From: an uncultured Ruminococcus sp.
GTDB lineage: Bacteria; Bacillota; Clostridia; Oscillospirales; Ruminococcaceae
Assembly (NCBI GenBank): GCA_947173865.1
Contig: CAMWGS010000003.1
Location: forward strand, 1 to 24,857
Direction of reading: 5' to 3'
DNA length: 24,857 nucleotides
Shown here: positions 13,746 to 21,204 of the stretch, piece by piece
How the letters are laid out: the number at the start of each line of letters is the position of its first letter
How positions within the stretch are numbered: position 1 is the stretch's first letter
The notes under the pieces: generated by a model
The model's database searches: none
What the model was told of the DNA's origin: nothing
Seen by the model: only the letters and a program-made list of their open reading frames with translations
Made by a program: the position numbers and the translations under genes

Positions 13746-13784
13746 ATGATACTTTGTATTGCTGAATCTCCATGCAAGGAATGA
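13746..13784 (+). CDS. Putative 12-residue leader peptide of the MFS gene
   Basis: ATG 13746 has AAAGGA at 13732-13737 (8-base gap) and encodes MILCIAESPCKE before TGA. It lies about 23 bases after the predicted transcription start and 80 bases before the MFS start. Its last codons form the left halves of two competing hairpins (13768-13798 and 13773-13824). Short leader peptides like this commonly control efflux or ribosome-protection resistance genes through drug-induced ribosome stalling. From memory, its LCI start recalls the LCM start of the tet(M) leader, but I have not compared them. Confidence 0.55.
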   Translation: MILCIAESPCKE

Positions 13785-13824
13785 CGGACTGCATGGAGTA
13801 ATAAAAAATCCGTCGTACCTTGCA
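13768..13824 (+). promoter_or_regulatory. Mutually exclusive leader hairpins before the MFS gene
   Basis: Hairpin A pairs CTCCATGCA (13768-13776) with TGCATGGAG (13790-13798). Hairpin B pairs 13773-13788 with 13809-13824: 16 positions with one mismatch and one G-T pair. Their left arms overlap, so they cannot form together, and a ribosome on the leader ORF would disrupt both. No U tract follows either, so transcription termination is not the likely mechanism; control of translation or mRNA stability is more plausible. Confidence 0.7.
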
Positions 13825-13864
13825 CTTCTGATTATAAATCAATAAATTCAAGGAGCAGGGTATT

Positions 13865-15139
13865 ATGAAAAATATTTTTTATGATTTGAAGTCATTTTTT
13901 ATTTTATGGATTACACAGTCATTTTCCGCACTCGGAAGTGCAATGACTAATTTTGCACTTGTGATATGGATATACAAGCAAAGCGGTTCAGCACTCACAA
14001 CAGCTATGCTTGCCGTATGTTCATATGCACCTTATGTTATTATGAGTATTTTTGCAGGAGCAGTAAGCGATAAATGGAACAAGAAAATCATCATGCTTGT
14101 CTGTGACAGTTTTGCGGCAGTATGTACTGTTGCGGTAATGCTACTGCTGAAAAACAATTGTTTGCAGGTCTGGCATCTGTATTTGATAAACGCTCTTAAC
14201 GGTCTTATGAATACAGTTCAGCAGCCTGCTTCTGATGTTGCGGCAACACTTCTTATACCTGAAAAATACTATCAGAAAACAAGCGGAATGCGTTCTTTTT
14301 CAAATTCACTTGTAACTGTTTTGACTCCTGCATTTGCGTCTGCACTTCTGTCTTTTGCAGGAATTGAAGCCGTAATTGTTTTTGACCTTGCAACATTCAC
14401 GACGGCTTTTGTTGTCCTGTTGTTTTTTATTGAAATTCCCGAAATAGAAAAAGAAAGTGAAGAAACGGAAGATTTTTTGGAGTCTGTAAAAAGCGGAATT
14501 TTCTGGCTGAAGAAAAATAAATGTATTCTGTGGCTGATGCTTTTTCTTTCGGCAATAAATTTTATTGCGTCTGTCTATGAGTCGGCGTTGCCTGCAATGA
14601 TTCTTTCAAAAAAAGATGAAACAGCACTCGGTGCTGTAAATACCTGTGTGGGAATTGCCGCACTTATGGGAAGTATTATTGTTACTTTCATACCTGAACC
14701 GAAAAGCAGGGTAAAAGTAATATGTGGCTGTCTGCTTTTTTCAATGAGTACGGAAAATTTTCTTCTTGCATTCGGTAACAGTACAGTGGTATGGTGTATA
14801 GGAGCATTGTGCGGCTGGATATTTATTCCTGTTATGAATGCAAATATGGACGTTATTTTCCGTACAAATATTCCGACGGATATGCAGGGCAGAATATATT
14901 CCGTAAGAAATACACTCCAGTTTTTTACTATACCTTTAGGATATTTTATGGGAGGTTTTCTGTTGGACAATATCTTTGAACCATTTGTATCGGGTGCTTC
15001 GGAAAACTTTTTTATAAGAACTGTTTTCGGCACGGAAAAGGGAGACGGTGCATCTTTTCTTTTTTTCATAATAGGAATTGCAGGAGTAGCAGTATGTTTT
15101 GTTTTCAATAATAACAGATATATCAATAAAATGAAATGA
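13865..15139 (+). CDS. MFS efflux transporter (DHA3/Mef-like)
   Basis: This 424-residue membrane protein has about 12 hydrophobic segments. The N-terminal FFILWITQSFSALGSAMTNF and VIWIYKQSGSALTTAML, with the inter-helix loop GAVSDKWNKKIIML (about 60-73), fit the DHA3 drug/H+ antiporter group that includes Mef macrolide exporters. The IPTDMQGRIYSVRNTLQF segment (about 337-354) is also typical of the group. The start follows AAGGAG, 9 bases upstream. Upstream lie a leader ORF and alternating hairpins, consistent with control by an antibiotic. The likely substrate is a drug or toxic metabolite; it cannot be named from sequence. A good terminator follows. Confidence 0.87.
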   Translation: MKNIFYDLKSFFILWITQSFSALGSAMTNFALVIWIYKQSGSALTTAMLAVCSYAPYVIMSIFAGAVSDKWNKKIIMLVCDSFAAVCTVAVMLLLKNNCLQVWHLYLINALNGLMNTVQQPASDVAATLLIPEKYYQKTSGMRSFSNSLVTVLTPAFASALLSFAGIEAVIVFDLATFTTAFVVLLFFIEIPEIEKESEETEDFLESVKSGIFWLKKNKCILWLMLFLSAINFIASVYESALPAMILSKKDETALGAVNTCVGIAALMGSIIVTFIPEPKSRVKVICGCLLFSMSTENFLLAFGNSTVVWCIGALCGWIFIPVMNANMDVIFRTNIPTDMQGRIYSVRNTLQFFTIPLGYFMGGFLLDNIFEPFVSGASENFFIRTVFGTEKGDGASFLFFIIGIAGVAVCFVFNNNRYINKMK

Positions 15140-15146
15140 TATTATA

Positions 15147-15176
15147 AAAGAATCGGTCAACGCCGATTCTTTTTTT
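15147..15176 (+). terminator. Terminator after the MFS gene
   Basis: AAAGAATCGG pairs with CCGATTCTTT around a TCAACG loop, continuing into a run of T. It begins 8 bases after the stop. Confidence 0.9.
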
Positions 15177-15234
15177 ATTTAATCTGAATATAATGAAAAT
15201 CTGTATATATTTCATATGCTTTGCTTGTCTCTGC

Positions 15235-15263
15235 TTGACAATTACAGTGATATGGGATATAAT
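15235..15263 (+). promoter_or_regulatory. Consensus promoter of the CNNM transporter unit
   Basis: TTGACA (15235-15240) and TATAAT (15258-15263) are exactly consensus and 17 bases apart. The transcript would start near 15270 and hold a 23-residue ORF before the CNNM gene. Confidence 0.88.
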
Positions 15264-15297
15264 ATATTAAATTATTTTTTCGGAGGTGAAAGATAAA

Positions 15298-15369
15298 ATG
15301 GACAATGCCCCTGACGGCAGTATTCCGAATAATTATGACGTACGCTCCGTTAATGAAAAACTGGAGTAA
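15298..15369 (+). CDS. Putative 23-residue leader peptide upstream of the CNNM Mg transporter
   Basis: The ORF runs from ATG 15298 to TAA 15367-15369 after a very strong ribosome binding site (GGAGGTGA, 15282-15289). The peptide begins MDNAPDGSIPNNYD and ends SVNEKLE, with acidic and proline residues early (D2, P5, D6, P10). The segment CTCCGTTAAT (15345-15354) within it can pair with ATTACGGAG (15403-15411), which contains the ribosome binding site of the transporter gene. Translation of the ORF would open this helix. The gene order resembles mgtL-mgtA, where acidic/proline codons destabilise ribosomes at low Mg. It is too short for usual gene callers. Confidence 0.6.
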   Translation: MDNAPDGSIPNNYDVRSVNEKLE

Positions 15370-15411
15370 ATTTTTTATACTCTGATTTTCTGAAAAATTT
15401 TAATTACGGAG
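15345..15411 (+). promoter_or_regulatory. Helix that could hide the CNNM ribosome binding site
   Basis: CTCCGTTAAT (15345-15354) is complementary to ATTACGGAG (15403-15411) with one bulged base. The right arm contains the GGAG of the CNNM gene. CTCCG also matches the upstream ribosome binding site of the 23-residue ORF (CGGAG, 15281-15285), so the segment could switch partners. Confidence 0.5.
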
Positions 15412-15420
15412 GTTTTTATT

Positions 15421-16731
15421 ATGTCATGGCAGATAATTCTGCAAATTGTATTTATAATTGTATGTGCGGTTCTTACAACTGCTGAATCGGCGTTGATTTC
15501 ACTTAACGACTCACGTCTTGAAAAGCTTGCCGAATCAGGCGGAAAAAAAGCACATCGTCTGAAAAAAATCGCAGATAATCCCAACAGGTTTTTATTGTCA
15601 TCACAGACGGCGGTCAAACTTTTTGAGTTTATTTCATCAGGACTTGCGGCAGTAAGCTTTTCGGGCAGGCTTGCGAATGTTTTTAAAGACAGTATTTCGG
15701 AGAATACGGCAGGAATAATTTCGGCTATAATCATTCTTCTGATAATGACGTTTTTGATGATGACTTTTGTGGAATTTATTCCGAAACGTCTTTCAGCAAA
15801 GAATCCTGAAAAGCTTGCATTAAGATTTTCGGGAATACTTCTGGTGATATCGGTTATTTTCATGCCGTCTGTCAAACTTATGAACGCTGTTTCGTGCGGT
15901 ATACTTAAACTTGCCGGAGTAAATCCCGAGAATGCCGAAGAAATAGTAACCGAGGAAGAAATTCTCATGATGTCGGACGCAGGTGCGGAAACAGGTGCTA
16001 TTGACGAGGACGAAAACCGCATTATAAAAAATGTATTTGCATTTGACGATATGACGGCAGGTCAGATATGTACACATCGTACAGAAGTTTCGGTTTTATG
16101 GGAAGATGATGATGCAGAAGTGTGGGAGGAGATTATTCACCGCACAAGACATTCTGTTTTTCCTGTGTGCAGTAAGAACATTGACAATGTAACGGGTATT
16201 CTTGATGCAAAGGACTATTTCCGTACCGATAAGAAAAACCGTGACGAAATTATGAAAAACGCTGTGCATGAACCTTATTTCGTTCACGAAAATATGAAAG
16301 CAGACCGTCTTTTTGCCCATATGAAAATGAATAACAATGACCATTTTGCAGTGGTTGTTGACGAATACGGCGGAATGAGCGGTATTATAACGGTTACAGA
16401 CCTTGTTGAAAAGCTTGTCGGTGAATTTGCTGACGACGATGAAGAACCGTTTGAAAAAATTATGAAAACAGGTATGTCCACATGGACGGTGCATGGTTCT
16501 GTTACAATCGGTGAAGTATGTGACACACTTGAAATTGATTTGCCTGTTGACAGAAATGAAACTTTCGGGGGATATGTAATTGCCGAACTTGGTGATATTC
16601 CGAAGAACAGCGAAAAGATTTCAGTTGATTCGGACGGACTTCACATCGAAATACTACAGATAAAACATCACCGTGTTGAACTTTGCAGGGTTATCATACC
16701 AGAACAGGTGGAAAGGAATTCAGATTCATGA
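15421..16731 (+). CDS. CNNM/CorC-type magnesium transporter (DUF21-CBS-CorC domains)
   Basis: 436-residue membrane protein of the hemolysin C/CNNM family; bacterial relatives such as MpfA and CorC act in Mg (Co) export. Residues 1-190 form the DUF21 domain with about four membrane helices and the signature TTAESALISLNDSRLEKLAE. A linker EIVTEEEILMMSDAGAETG leads to a CBS pair (about 215-325) containing FAVVVDEYGGMSGIITVTDL. The C-terminal CorC_HlyC domain (about 345-430) starts after the FEKIMKTG segment and contains NETFGGYVIAELGDIP. All domains are complete. Ribosome binding site: GGAGG 8 bases before ATG. Promoter and leader peptide upstream suggest Mg-responsive control. Its last bases overlap the HsdS start by ATGA. 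Confidence 0.93.
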   Translation: MSWQIILQIVFIIVCAVLTTAESALISLNDSRLEKLAESGGKKAHRLKKIADNPNRFLLSSQTAVKLFEFISSGLAAVSFSGRLANVFKDSISENTAGIISAIIILLIMTFLMMTFVEFIPKRLSAKNPEKLALRFSGILLVISVIFMPSVKLMNAVSCGILKLAGVNPENAEEIVTEEEILMMSDAGAETGAIDEDENRIIKNVFAFDDMTAGQICTHRTEVSVLWEDDDAEVWEEIIHRTRHSVFPVCSKNIDNVTGILDAKDYFRTDKKNRDEIMKNAVHEPYFVHENMKADRLFAHMKMNNNDHFAVVVDEYGGMSGIITVTDLVEKLVGEFADDDEEPFEKIMKTGMSTWTVHGSVTIGEVCDTLEIDLPVDRNETFGGYVIAELGDIPKNSEKISVDSDGLHIEILQIKHHRVELCRVIIPEQVERNSDS

Positions 16732-17969
16732 GAGAAATGAAAGACAGCGGTATTGAATGGATTGGGGAGATTCCTGAACACTGGGCATTTTCACGAATAA
16801 GCAGTTTATACAGACTTCGTTCTGAAAAAGTAAGTGACCGTGATTATCCTCCGCTTTCTGTTACTAAATCGGGCATTCTGCCACAACTGGATACAGTAGC
16901 TAAGACAGATGCCCATGATGACAGAAAACTTGTAAAACGTGGGGATTTCGTAATAAACAGCCGTTCGGACAGACGTGGTTCTTGCGGGATTTCTGAATAT
17001 GACGGTTCTGTTTCTTTAATAAATACTGTTTTATATCCGATTGCTGAAATGAATCCGAGATATTATAACTGTTTTTTTCATATGAATGAATTTGCAGATG
17101 AATTTTATAAATGGGGTCATGGAATAGTGGACGATTTATGGACTACTCGTTGGCAGGATATGAAAAATATAGTAATTATTGTACCGCCTGTTGATGAGCA
17201 GGAAAGAATAGCTAAGTTTCTTGATGAAAAATGTACTAACATAGATTCCCTGATATCAGAACTGAAAAAGCAGACAGAAACACTTGAAGAATACAAGCAG
17301 TCTGTGATTACTGAAACAGTGACAAAAGGTCTGAATTCTGACGTGGAAATGAAAGACAGCAGTGTGCAATGGATAGAAAAAATTCCGAAACATTGGAATA
17401 CTCATCCCATTTATTACTATTTTGAAGAAAGAAAAAATAAAAATTCTTCAGGACTTGAAAACAACCTGCTTTCTTTAAGCTACGGAAAAATTGCCAGAAG
17501 AAATATAAACTCAAATGACGGTTTGCTGCCTGAAAGTTTAAATACATATAACATTATTGAAAAAGATGATATTATTATCCGTTCTATTGATTTGCAGAAT
17601 GATAAAAGAAGTCTGAGAACTGCAATAGCCAAAGAACACGGAATTATTACATCCGCTTATATAGCAATGAAAGCAGCTAAAACCATAAATCCTGAATATT
17701 TTCATTATCTTCTGTACGCTTATGATATCATGAAAGTATTTTACAACATTGGAAATGGTGTAAGACAAGGATTCAATTTTTCGGAATTTTCCAGACTTAT
17801 TGTTTTTGAACCAACAATAGAAGAGCAAAATGAAATGGTTACATATCTTCAGGAAAAATGCACAGAAATTGATAAAACTATTTCTGAAAAGAAAAAGCAG
17901 ATTAAAACTATAGAACAATATAAAAAATCTCTCATTTATGAGATTGTAACAGGCAAAAAGAAATTATAA
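16728..17969 (+). CDS. hsdS: Orphan type I restriction-modification specificity subunit (HsdS)
   Basis: 413 residues with the two-fold design of HsdS. TRD1 begins MKDSGIEWIGEIPEHW and its helical spacer is DEQERIAKFLDEKC, followed by ELKKQTETLEEYKQSVITE. TRD2 begins at about residue 204 with MKDSSVQWIEKIPKHW and ends with EEQNEMVTYLQEKC and QIKTIEQYKKSLIYEIVTGK. Each half pairs a target recognition domain with a coiled-coil spacer, so it looks complete. Neither HsdM nor HsdR lies nearby; the gene is translationally coupled to a CNNM transporter gene (ATGA), which is unusual. ATG 16728 is chosen because of that overlap and AAAGGA upstream; the frame is open back to 16683. It may serve a methylase encoded elsewhere. 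Confidence 0.88.
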   Translation: MREMKDSGIEWIGEIPEHWAFSRISSLYRLRSEKVSDRDYPPLSVTKSGILPQLDTVAKTDAHDDRKLVKRGDFVINSRSDRRGSCGISEYDGSVSLINTVLYPIAEMNPRYYNCFFHMNEFADEFYKWGHGIVDDLWTTRWQDMKNIVIIVPPVDEQERIAKFLDEKCTNIDSLISELKKQTETLEEYKQSVITETVTKGLNSDVEMKDSSVQWIEKIPKHWNTHPIYYYFEERKNKNSSGLENNLLSLSYGKIARRNINSNDGLLPESLNTYNIIEKDDIIIRSIDLQNDKRSLRTAIAKEHGIITSAYIAMKAAKTINPEYFHYLLYAYDIMKVFYNIGNGVRQGFNFSEFSRLIVFEPTIEEQNEMVTYLQEKCTEIDKTISEKKKQIKTIEQYKKSLIYEIVTGKKKL

Positions 17970-17993
17970 AAAATATTTAAGTGGTGTAAAGAA

Positions 17994-18950
17994 ATGAAAG
18001 TCAGATTCCATTTACCCGATTTTTCGGGACATTTTATGTTTAATCTTGTGTTTGTCGAGATGCTGAATCACTGTCCGCAATATTTCCGTGAGGGTGTGGA
18101 GATAGCGTCTGTATACGGAGTATTTCCGCCTTCTATATGGAACGGCGGAAGAATACAGGAGGGCATATGTGACAAAAGACACATCAAAGCTGTGATTAAT
18201 GCTTTCAATGAGAGGGGAATACCACTTAGATTTACGTTTACAAATCCAATGCTTGAAAAGAAGCATCTTAGTGACGACTTCTGTAATATGGTAATGAATC
18301 TTGCTAATAACGGTCTGAATGAAACTATAGTAATGTCACCGATTCTTGAGGACTATATAAGAAAGAACTATCCGAAGTATAAACTGACAAGTTCAACGTG
18401 CAAGAGAATAACAGACCCTGACGCTCTTTACAGTGAGGTAAATAAGGATTATCATATTGTAGTAGTTGACTATGATTTGAATAATAAATTTGACATACTG
18501 GAGAAAATTCCTGACAAGGAAAAGTGTGAAATTCTTGTAAACGCCTGCTGTGACCCTGCCTGTCGCAGACGTTCCGCACATTATGAGTCGATAGGCTTAC
18601 AGCAGATAGCGTATGCGAACCATGTGAAAAAATATCCTAATGTTCCGTTCAGTAGTGAAAAACTTGTGCGTGAACACCCTGAAATTGAACAGATTGCAAG
18701 CTGTCGGTGTGTAGGAAGAACCATTTTCGACATAAAGAACCTCCGTACACATATAACTCCCGACGACATATGGGAAAAATACGTTCCTATGGGATTCAGT
18801 CAGTTCAAGATTGAGGGACGTACTATTAACATACTCAATCTTATGGAGCATTATCTTTATTACATGATAAAGCCCGAATGTAAGGAAGAAGCACGTTTCA
18901 TGTTCCTTAAACAGTTGATTGCAAACAAGGTGGTTACAGTAAATGAGTGA
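17994..18950 (+). CDS. U32 peptidase-like protein, function unknown
   Basis: 318 soluble residues. The end FKIEGRTINILNLMEHY (271-287) resembles the SLKIEGR segment of the U32 family (YhbU, UbiU/UbiV, collagenase-like). The cysteines C185, C186, C190 and then C237, C239 fit the Fe-S ligands seen in UbiU/UbiV-like members. Other blocks include EIASVYGVFPPSIWNGGR (37-53), FTFTNPMLEKKHLSDDFCN and LVNACCDPACRRRSAHYE. I recall similar proteins in other clostridia annotated as hypothetical. It starts 24 bases after HsdS without a strong ribosome binding site, and its end overlaps the GNAT gene by 8 bases. Peptidase activity should not be assumed; Fe-S-dependent modification chemistry is as likely. 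Confidence 0.65.
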   Translation: MKVRFHLPDFSGHFMFNLVFVEMLNHCPQYFREGVEIASVYGVFPPSIWNGGRIQEGICDKRHIKAVINAFNERGIPLRFTFTNPMLEKKHLSDDFCNMVMNLANNGLNETIVMSPILEDYIRKNYPKYKLTSSTCKRITDPDALYSEVNKDYHIVVVDYDLNNKFDILEKIPDKEKCEILVNACCDPACRRRSAHYESIGLQQIAYANHVKKYPNVPFSSEKLVREHPEIEQIASCRCVGRTIFDIKNLRTHITPDDIWEKYVPMGFSQFKIEGRTINILNLMEHYLYYMIKPECKEEARFMFLKQLIANKVVTVNE

Positions 18951-19395
18951 TTACACAATAAGAAAAATTAAGGTTGACGAATATAAATTACTTGATGATT
19001 TTCTTTATGAGGCGATTTTTATTCCTGACGGTGTAGAACCTCCTCCGAAGTCCATAATTGAGCAACCTGAGTTACAGGTATATGTTGAAGAGTTCGGCAA
19101 AAAGGACGATTATTGTCTTATTGCCGAAAAAGAGGGTAGAATTATCGGTGCTGTATGGGTTCGTATTATGGATGATTACGGACATATAGCTGATAATATT
19201 CCGTCGCTTGCAATATCCTTGTACAAGGAGTTTCGTGGACATGGAATAGGAACGGATTTACTTGACAGTATTATTTTACTTCTGAAATCAGAAAATTATG
19301 AAAAAGTGTCGCTGTCCGTACAGAAAGAAAACTATGCATACAGAATGTATCTGAAAGCAGGTTTTGATGTCGTTGACGAAAACGACGAGGAGTAA
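18943..19395 (+). CDS. GNAT family N-acetyltransferase
   Basis: 150 residues. The acetyl-CoA motif A is in SLAISLYKEFRGHGIGTDLLDSI (about 86-108, R/Q-x-x-G-x-G-T form), with motif B as VSLSVQKENYAYRMYLKAGF (about 126-145). An early acidic acceptor loop (FIPDGVEPPPKSIIEQPE) is distinctive. The substrate cannot be predicted. It overlaps the U32-like gene by 8 bases, so the two are co-translated and possibly act on the same substrate. Confidence 0.87.
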   Translation: MSDYTIRKIKVDEYKLLDDFLYEAIFIPDGVEPPPKSIIEQPELQVYVEEFGKKDDYCLIAEKEGRIIGAVWVRIMDDYGHIADNIPSLAISLYKEFRGHGIGTDLLDSIILLLKSENYEKVSLSVQKENYAYRMYLKAGFDVVDENDEE

Positions 19396-19397
19396 TT

Positions 19398-19469
19398 ATG
19401 GTCTGCGATTTGACAAAAGGAGGAATTAAAAAATTACAGCAGAAAATAAAACAACAGGAAAAAAAGTGA
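19398..19469 (+). CDS. Putative 23-residue basic peptide coupled to the CPBP gene
   Basis: ATG 19398 follows GAGGAG (19386-19391) and reads MVCDLTKGGIKKLQQKIKQQ before ending in EKK and TGA (19467-19469). The stop overlaps the GTG start of the next gene (19466-19468), giving GTGA coupling. Net charge is strongly positive and the second half is Lys/Gln-rich, suggesting an amphipathic helix or RNA-binding tail. It is too short for standard gene calling. It may simply carry ribosomes to the CPBP gene, whose own ribosome binding site is weak. Confidence 0.5.
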   Translation: MVCDLTKGGIKKLQQKIKQQEKK

Positions 19470-20368
19470 AAGAATTAGTGGTATCATGTATTGAAGCATT
19501 TGCCATGATTATTTTCGGACAGATGTTAGGTACGTTTATAATGGGCTTTATATCGGGTATTCTGCTTATTTTTATATCTGATGTAGACAAATCTGAAATA
19601 TGGGAAACTGCTGTTGATTACGGTTTGTTTATAGGCATATGGCTTGTTACTTTATTCATTCTTAAAGTCAGTAAAAAGAAACGTCCGATATTGCAGGCAG
19701 TCGGCACAAAACCCGACGGAAACAATATATTAAAATTTCTGTTTGGTATTCTGACAGGTTTTGTACTGAACGGTGTATGTATTCTTGTTGCGTGGCTTCA
19801 CGGAGATATTGCCGTGCATTTTGACAGTTTCAGACCGTTATCATTTGTTTTGATATTTGCTATGGTACTTATACAGTCGTCCGCAGAGGAACTTGTTTGC
19901 AGAGGGTTTCTTTATCAGATACTTATAAAGAACTTTAAAAATCCTGCTGTTGCAATTGTCGGAAACTCCCTTTTGTTTGCTTCCTTGCATCTCGGCAACA
20001 ACGGGATAACCGTACTTTCATTTATTGATATTTGTCTTTCGGGAATATTGTTTTCACTTATGGTTTACTATATGGACAGTCTTTGGTGTGCATTTGCGGT
20101 GCATACGTCGTGGAACTTCACACAGGCTATAATATTCGGTCTGCCAAACAGCGGAAATCCTGCTGTATATTCCGTTTTTAAAATAGATTTGGACAATTCA
20201 CGAAATAGTTTTGCATATAACGTCATATTCGGCATAGAGGGTACGGTTTTATCTGTAGTTGTACTTACACTGGCGTGTGTGGCATTGTACCTGTGGGGAA
20301 GAAAATACGGAAAAAAAACTTGTGACGTATGGGAGGAAAACAATGAGCTGGTCACTGGAATTAATTAG
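19466..20368 (+). CDS. CPBP family intramembrane metalloprotease
   Basis: This 300-residue protein has about eight membrane segments. It carries the CAAX protease/bacteriocin-processing (Abi, CPBP) motifs: EELVCR (141-146, two Glu and Arg), FASLH (171-175, His) and HTSWNF (213-218, His and Asn). All four glutamate/histidine active-site positions are intact, so protease activity is plausible. Family members process prenylated proteins in eukaryotes and, in Firmicutes, serve bacteriocin immunity or peptide maturation. The start GTG 19466 overlaps the 23-residue ORF. The last 26 bases overlap the next gene. Substrate unknown. Confidence 0.88.
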   Translation: MKELVVSCIEAFAMIIFGQMLGTFIMGFISGILLIFISDVDKSEIWETAVDYGLFIGIWLVTLFILKVSKKKRPILQAVGTKPDGNNILKFLFGILTGFVLNGVCILVAWLHGDIAVHFDSFRPLSFVLIFAMVLIQSSAEELVCRGFLYQILIKNFKNPAVAIVGNSLLFASLHLGNNGITVLSFIDICLSGILFSLMVYYMDSLWCAFAVHTSWNFTQAIIFGLPNSGNPAVYSVFKIDLDNSRNSFAYNVIFGIEGTVLSVVVLTLACVALYLWGRKYGKKTCDVWEENNELVTGIN

Positions 20369-20789
20369 AACTAAAACCAACACCGAACCTTATGACGAGG
20401 AAAAAGACGAAGACGTTATACCGTTCACGAAAAGCGAAATACTAAACTGTATTAATGATATTCATGAAATAATTAATATCAGTATTGAAGATGCTGAAAG
20501 TGACTTTGTACACGTATACGGCGAAAAATGGAGAGTGGAAATTTGTTTCTGGAAAGAATGTCTGTATTCTGAAAAAGACATGACATATTATACAATAGAA
20601 TTACAGGTACGTGGCAATACCGAACCAAAAGAGTTTTTATCATTGCTTACTGAAAAACTCCGTGCAAGACTTTTTGATATGCACGCTGGAAGTTTCTGGA
20701 CTTGTAACGTTTCAGGATTTTCGGAATGGAAAAATCTCTGTGACAGAATAGTAAAGGAGTTGTCTGATGAAAAAGGTAAAAATAAATGA
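20343..20789 (+). CDS. Unknown protein, immunity-like appearance
   Basis: This 148-residue soluble protein is not recognised. ATG 20343 has GGGAGG (20331-20336) upstream and lies inside the CPBP gene end. It is acidic at 17-26 (PYDEEKDEDV), then helical (KSEILNCINDIHEIINI), then strands (KWRVEICFWKECLY, MTYYTIELQVRGN). A closing motif SFWTCNVSGFSEWKNLCDRI is rich in aromatics. Small size, mixed alpha/beta content and aromatic clusters are usual for toxin-immunity proteins, but this is a comparison, not an identification. The next gene starts within it (ATG 20767), showing tight coupling. Confidence 0.6.
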   Translation: MSWSLELIRTKTNTEPYDEEKDEDVIPFTKSEILNCINDIHEIINISIEDAESDFVHVYGEKWRVEICFWKECLYSEKDMTYYTIELQVRGNTEPKEFLSLLTEKLRARLFDMHAGSFWTCNVSGFSEWKNLCDRIVKELSDEKGKNK

Positions 20790-21204
20790 TTTCAAATTTT
20801 TCCATAATGCGTTTGGCAGGGAATATTACTACTATTTCAGACTTAATAATTCAAGTATAGTAAGCAGAGACGAATTGAAGTCCGCATACGGTTTTGACGA
20901 TTCACTTCTTTCGGATTTGTGGGAACTGTGGTATTTTTACGATATTATACCCGTTTTCAGCGTTAATAATGATGAAATTCTGCTTGAATATCTCCGCAAT
21001 ATGAAAAGTAGGGAGATTGACAGAATAATAAAATATATGACAGGTGATGAATTATGGTTGTGGTTTTACAGACGCTGGGAAATTGACCGCTCTTTTTCTG
21101 ATTGGGAAGTATATAGTGAAAATAAAATTATTAAACTTGCTGTTGAGTGGTGTAAAAATTATAATATTCCGTATATGAAAGGAGAAGATTATGAACACAA
21201 TTGA
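20767..21204 (+). CDS. Unknown aromatic-rich protein
   Basis: 145 residues, unrecognised. It begins MKKVKINDFKFFHNAF and is very rich in Tyr, Trp and Phe (YYYYFRLN, LWELWYFYDI, ELWLWFYRRWEID). There is no signal peptide or clear membrane helix. Ribosome binding site AAAGGAG lies 6 bases before ATG 20767, inside the preceding gene. Its end overlaps the nitroreductase start by 14 bases. The double overlap suggests these genes form one translational unit. It may pair with its upstream neighbour; no function can be assigned. Confidence 0.65.
   Translation: MKKVKINDFKFFHNAFGREYYYYFRLNNSSIVSRDELKSAYGFDDSLLSDLWELWYFYDIIPVFSVNNDEILLEYLRNMKSREIDRIIKYMTGDELWLWFYRRWEIDRSFSDWEVYSENKIIKLAVEWCKNYNIPYMKGEDYEHN

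Noticed and set aside
14575..15126. Minus-strand open frame of 183 codons opposite the MFS gene
   Set aside because: Antisense shadow of an obvious membrane transporter gene; no recognisable domain.
15375..16022. Minus-strand open frame of 215 codons opposite the CNNM gene
   Set aside because: Its position mirrors the well-supported CNNM coding frame; low-complexity Ser/Ile-rich translation and no ribosome binding site.
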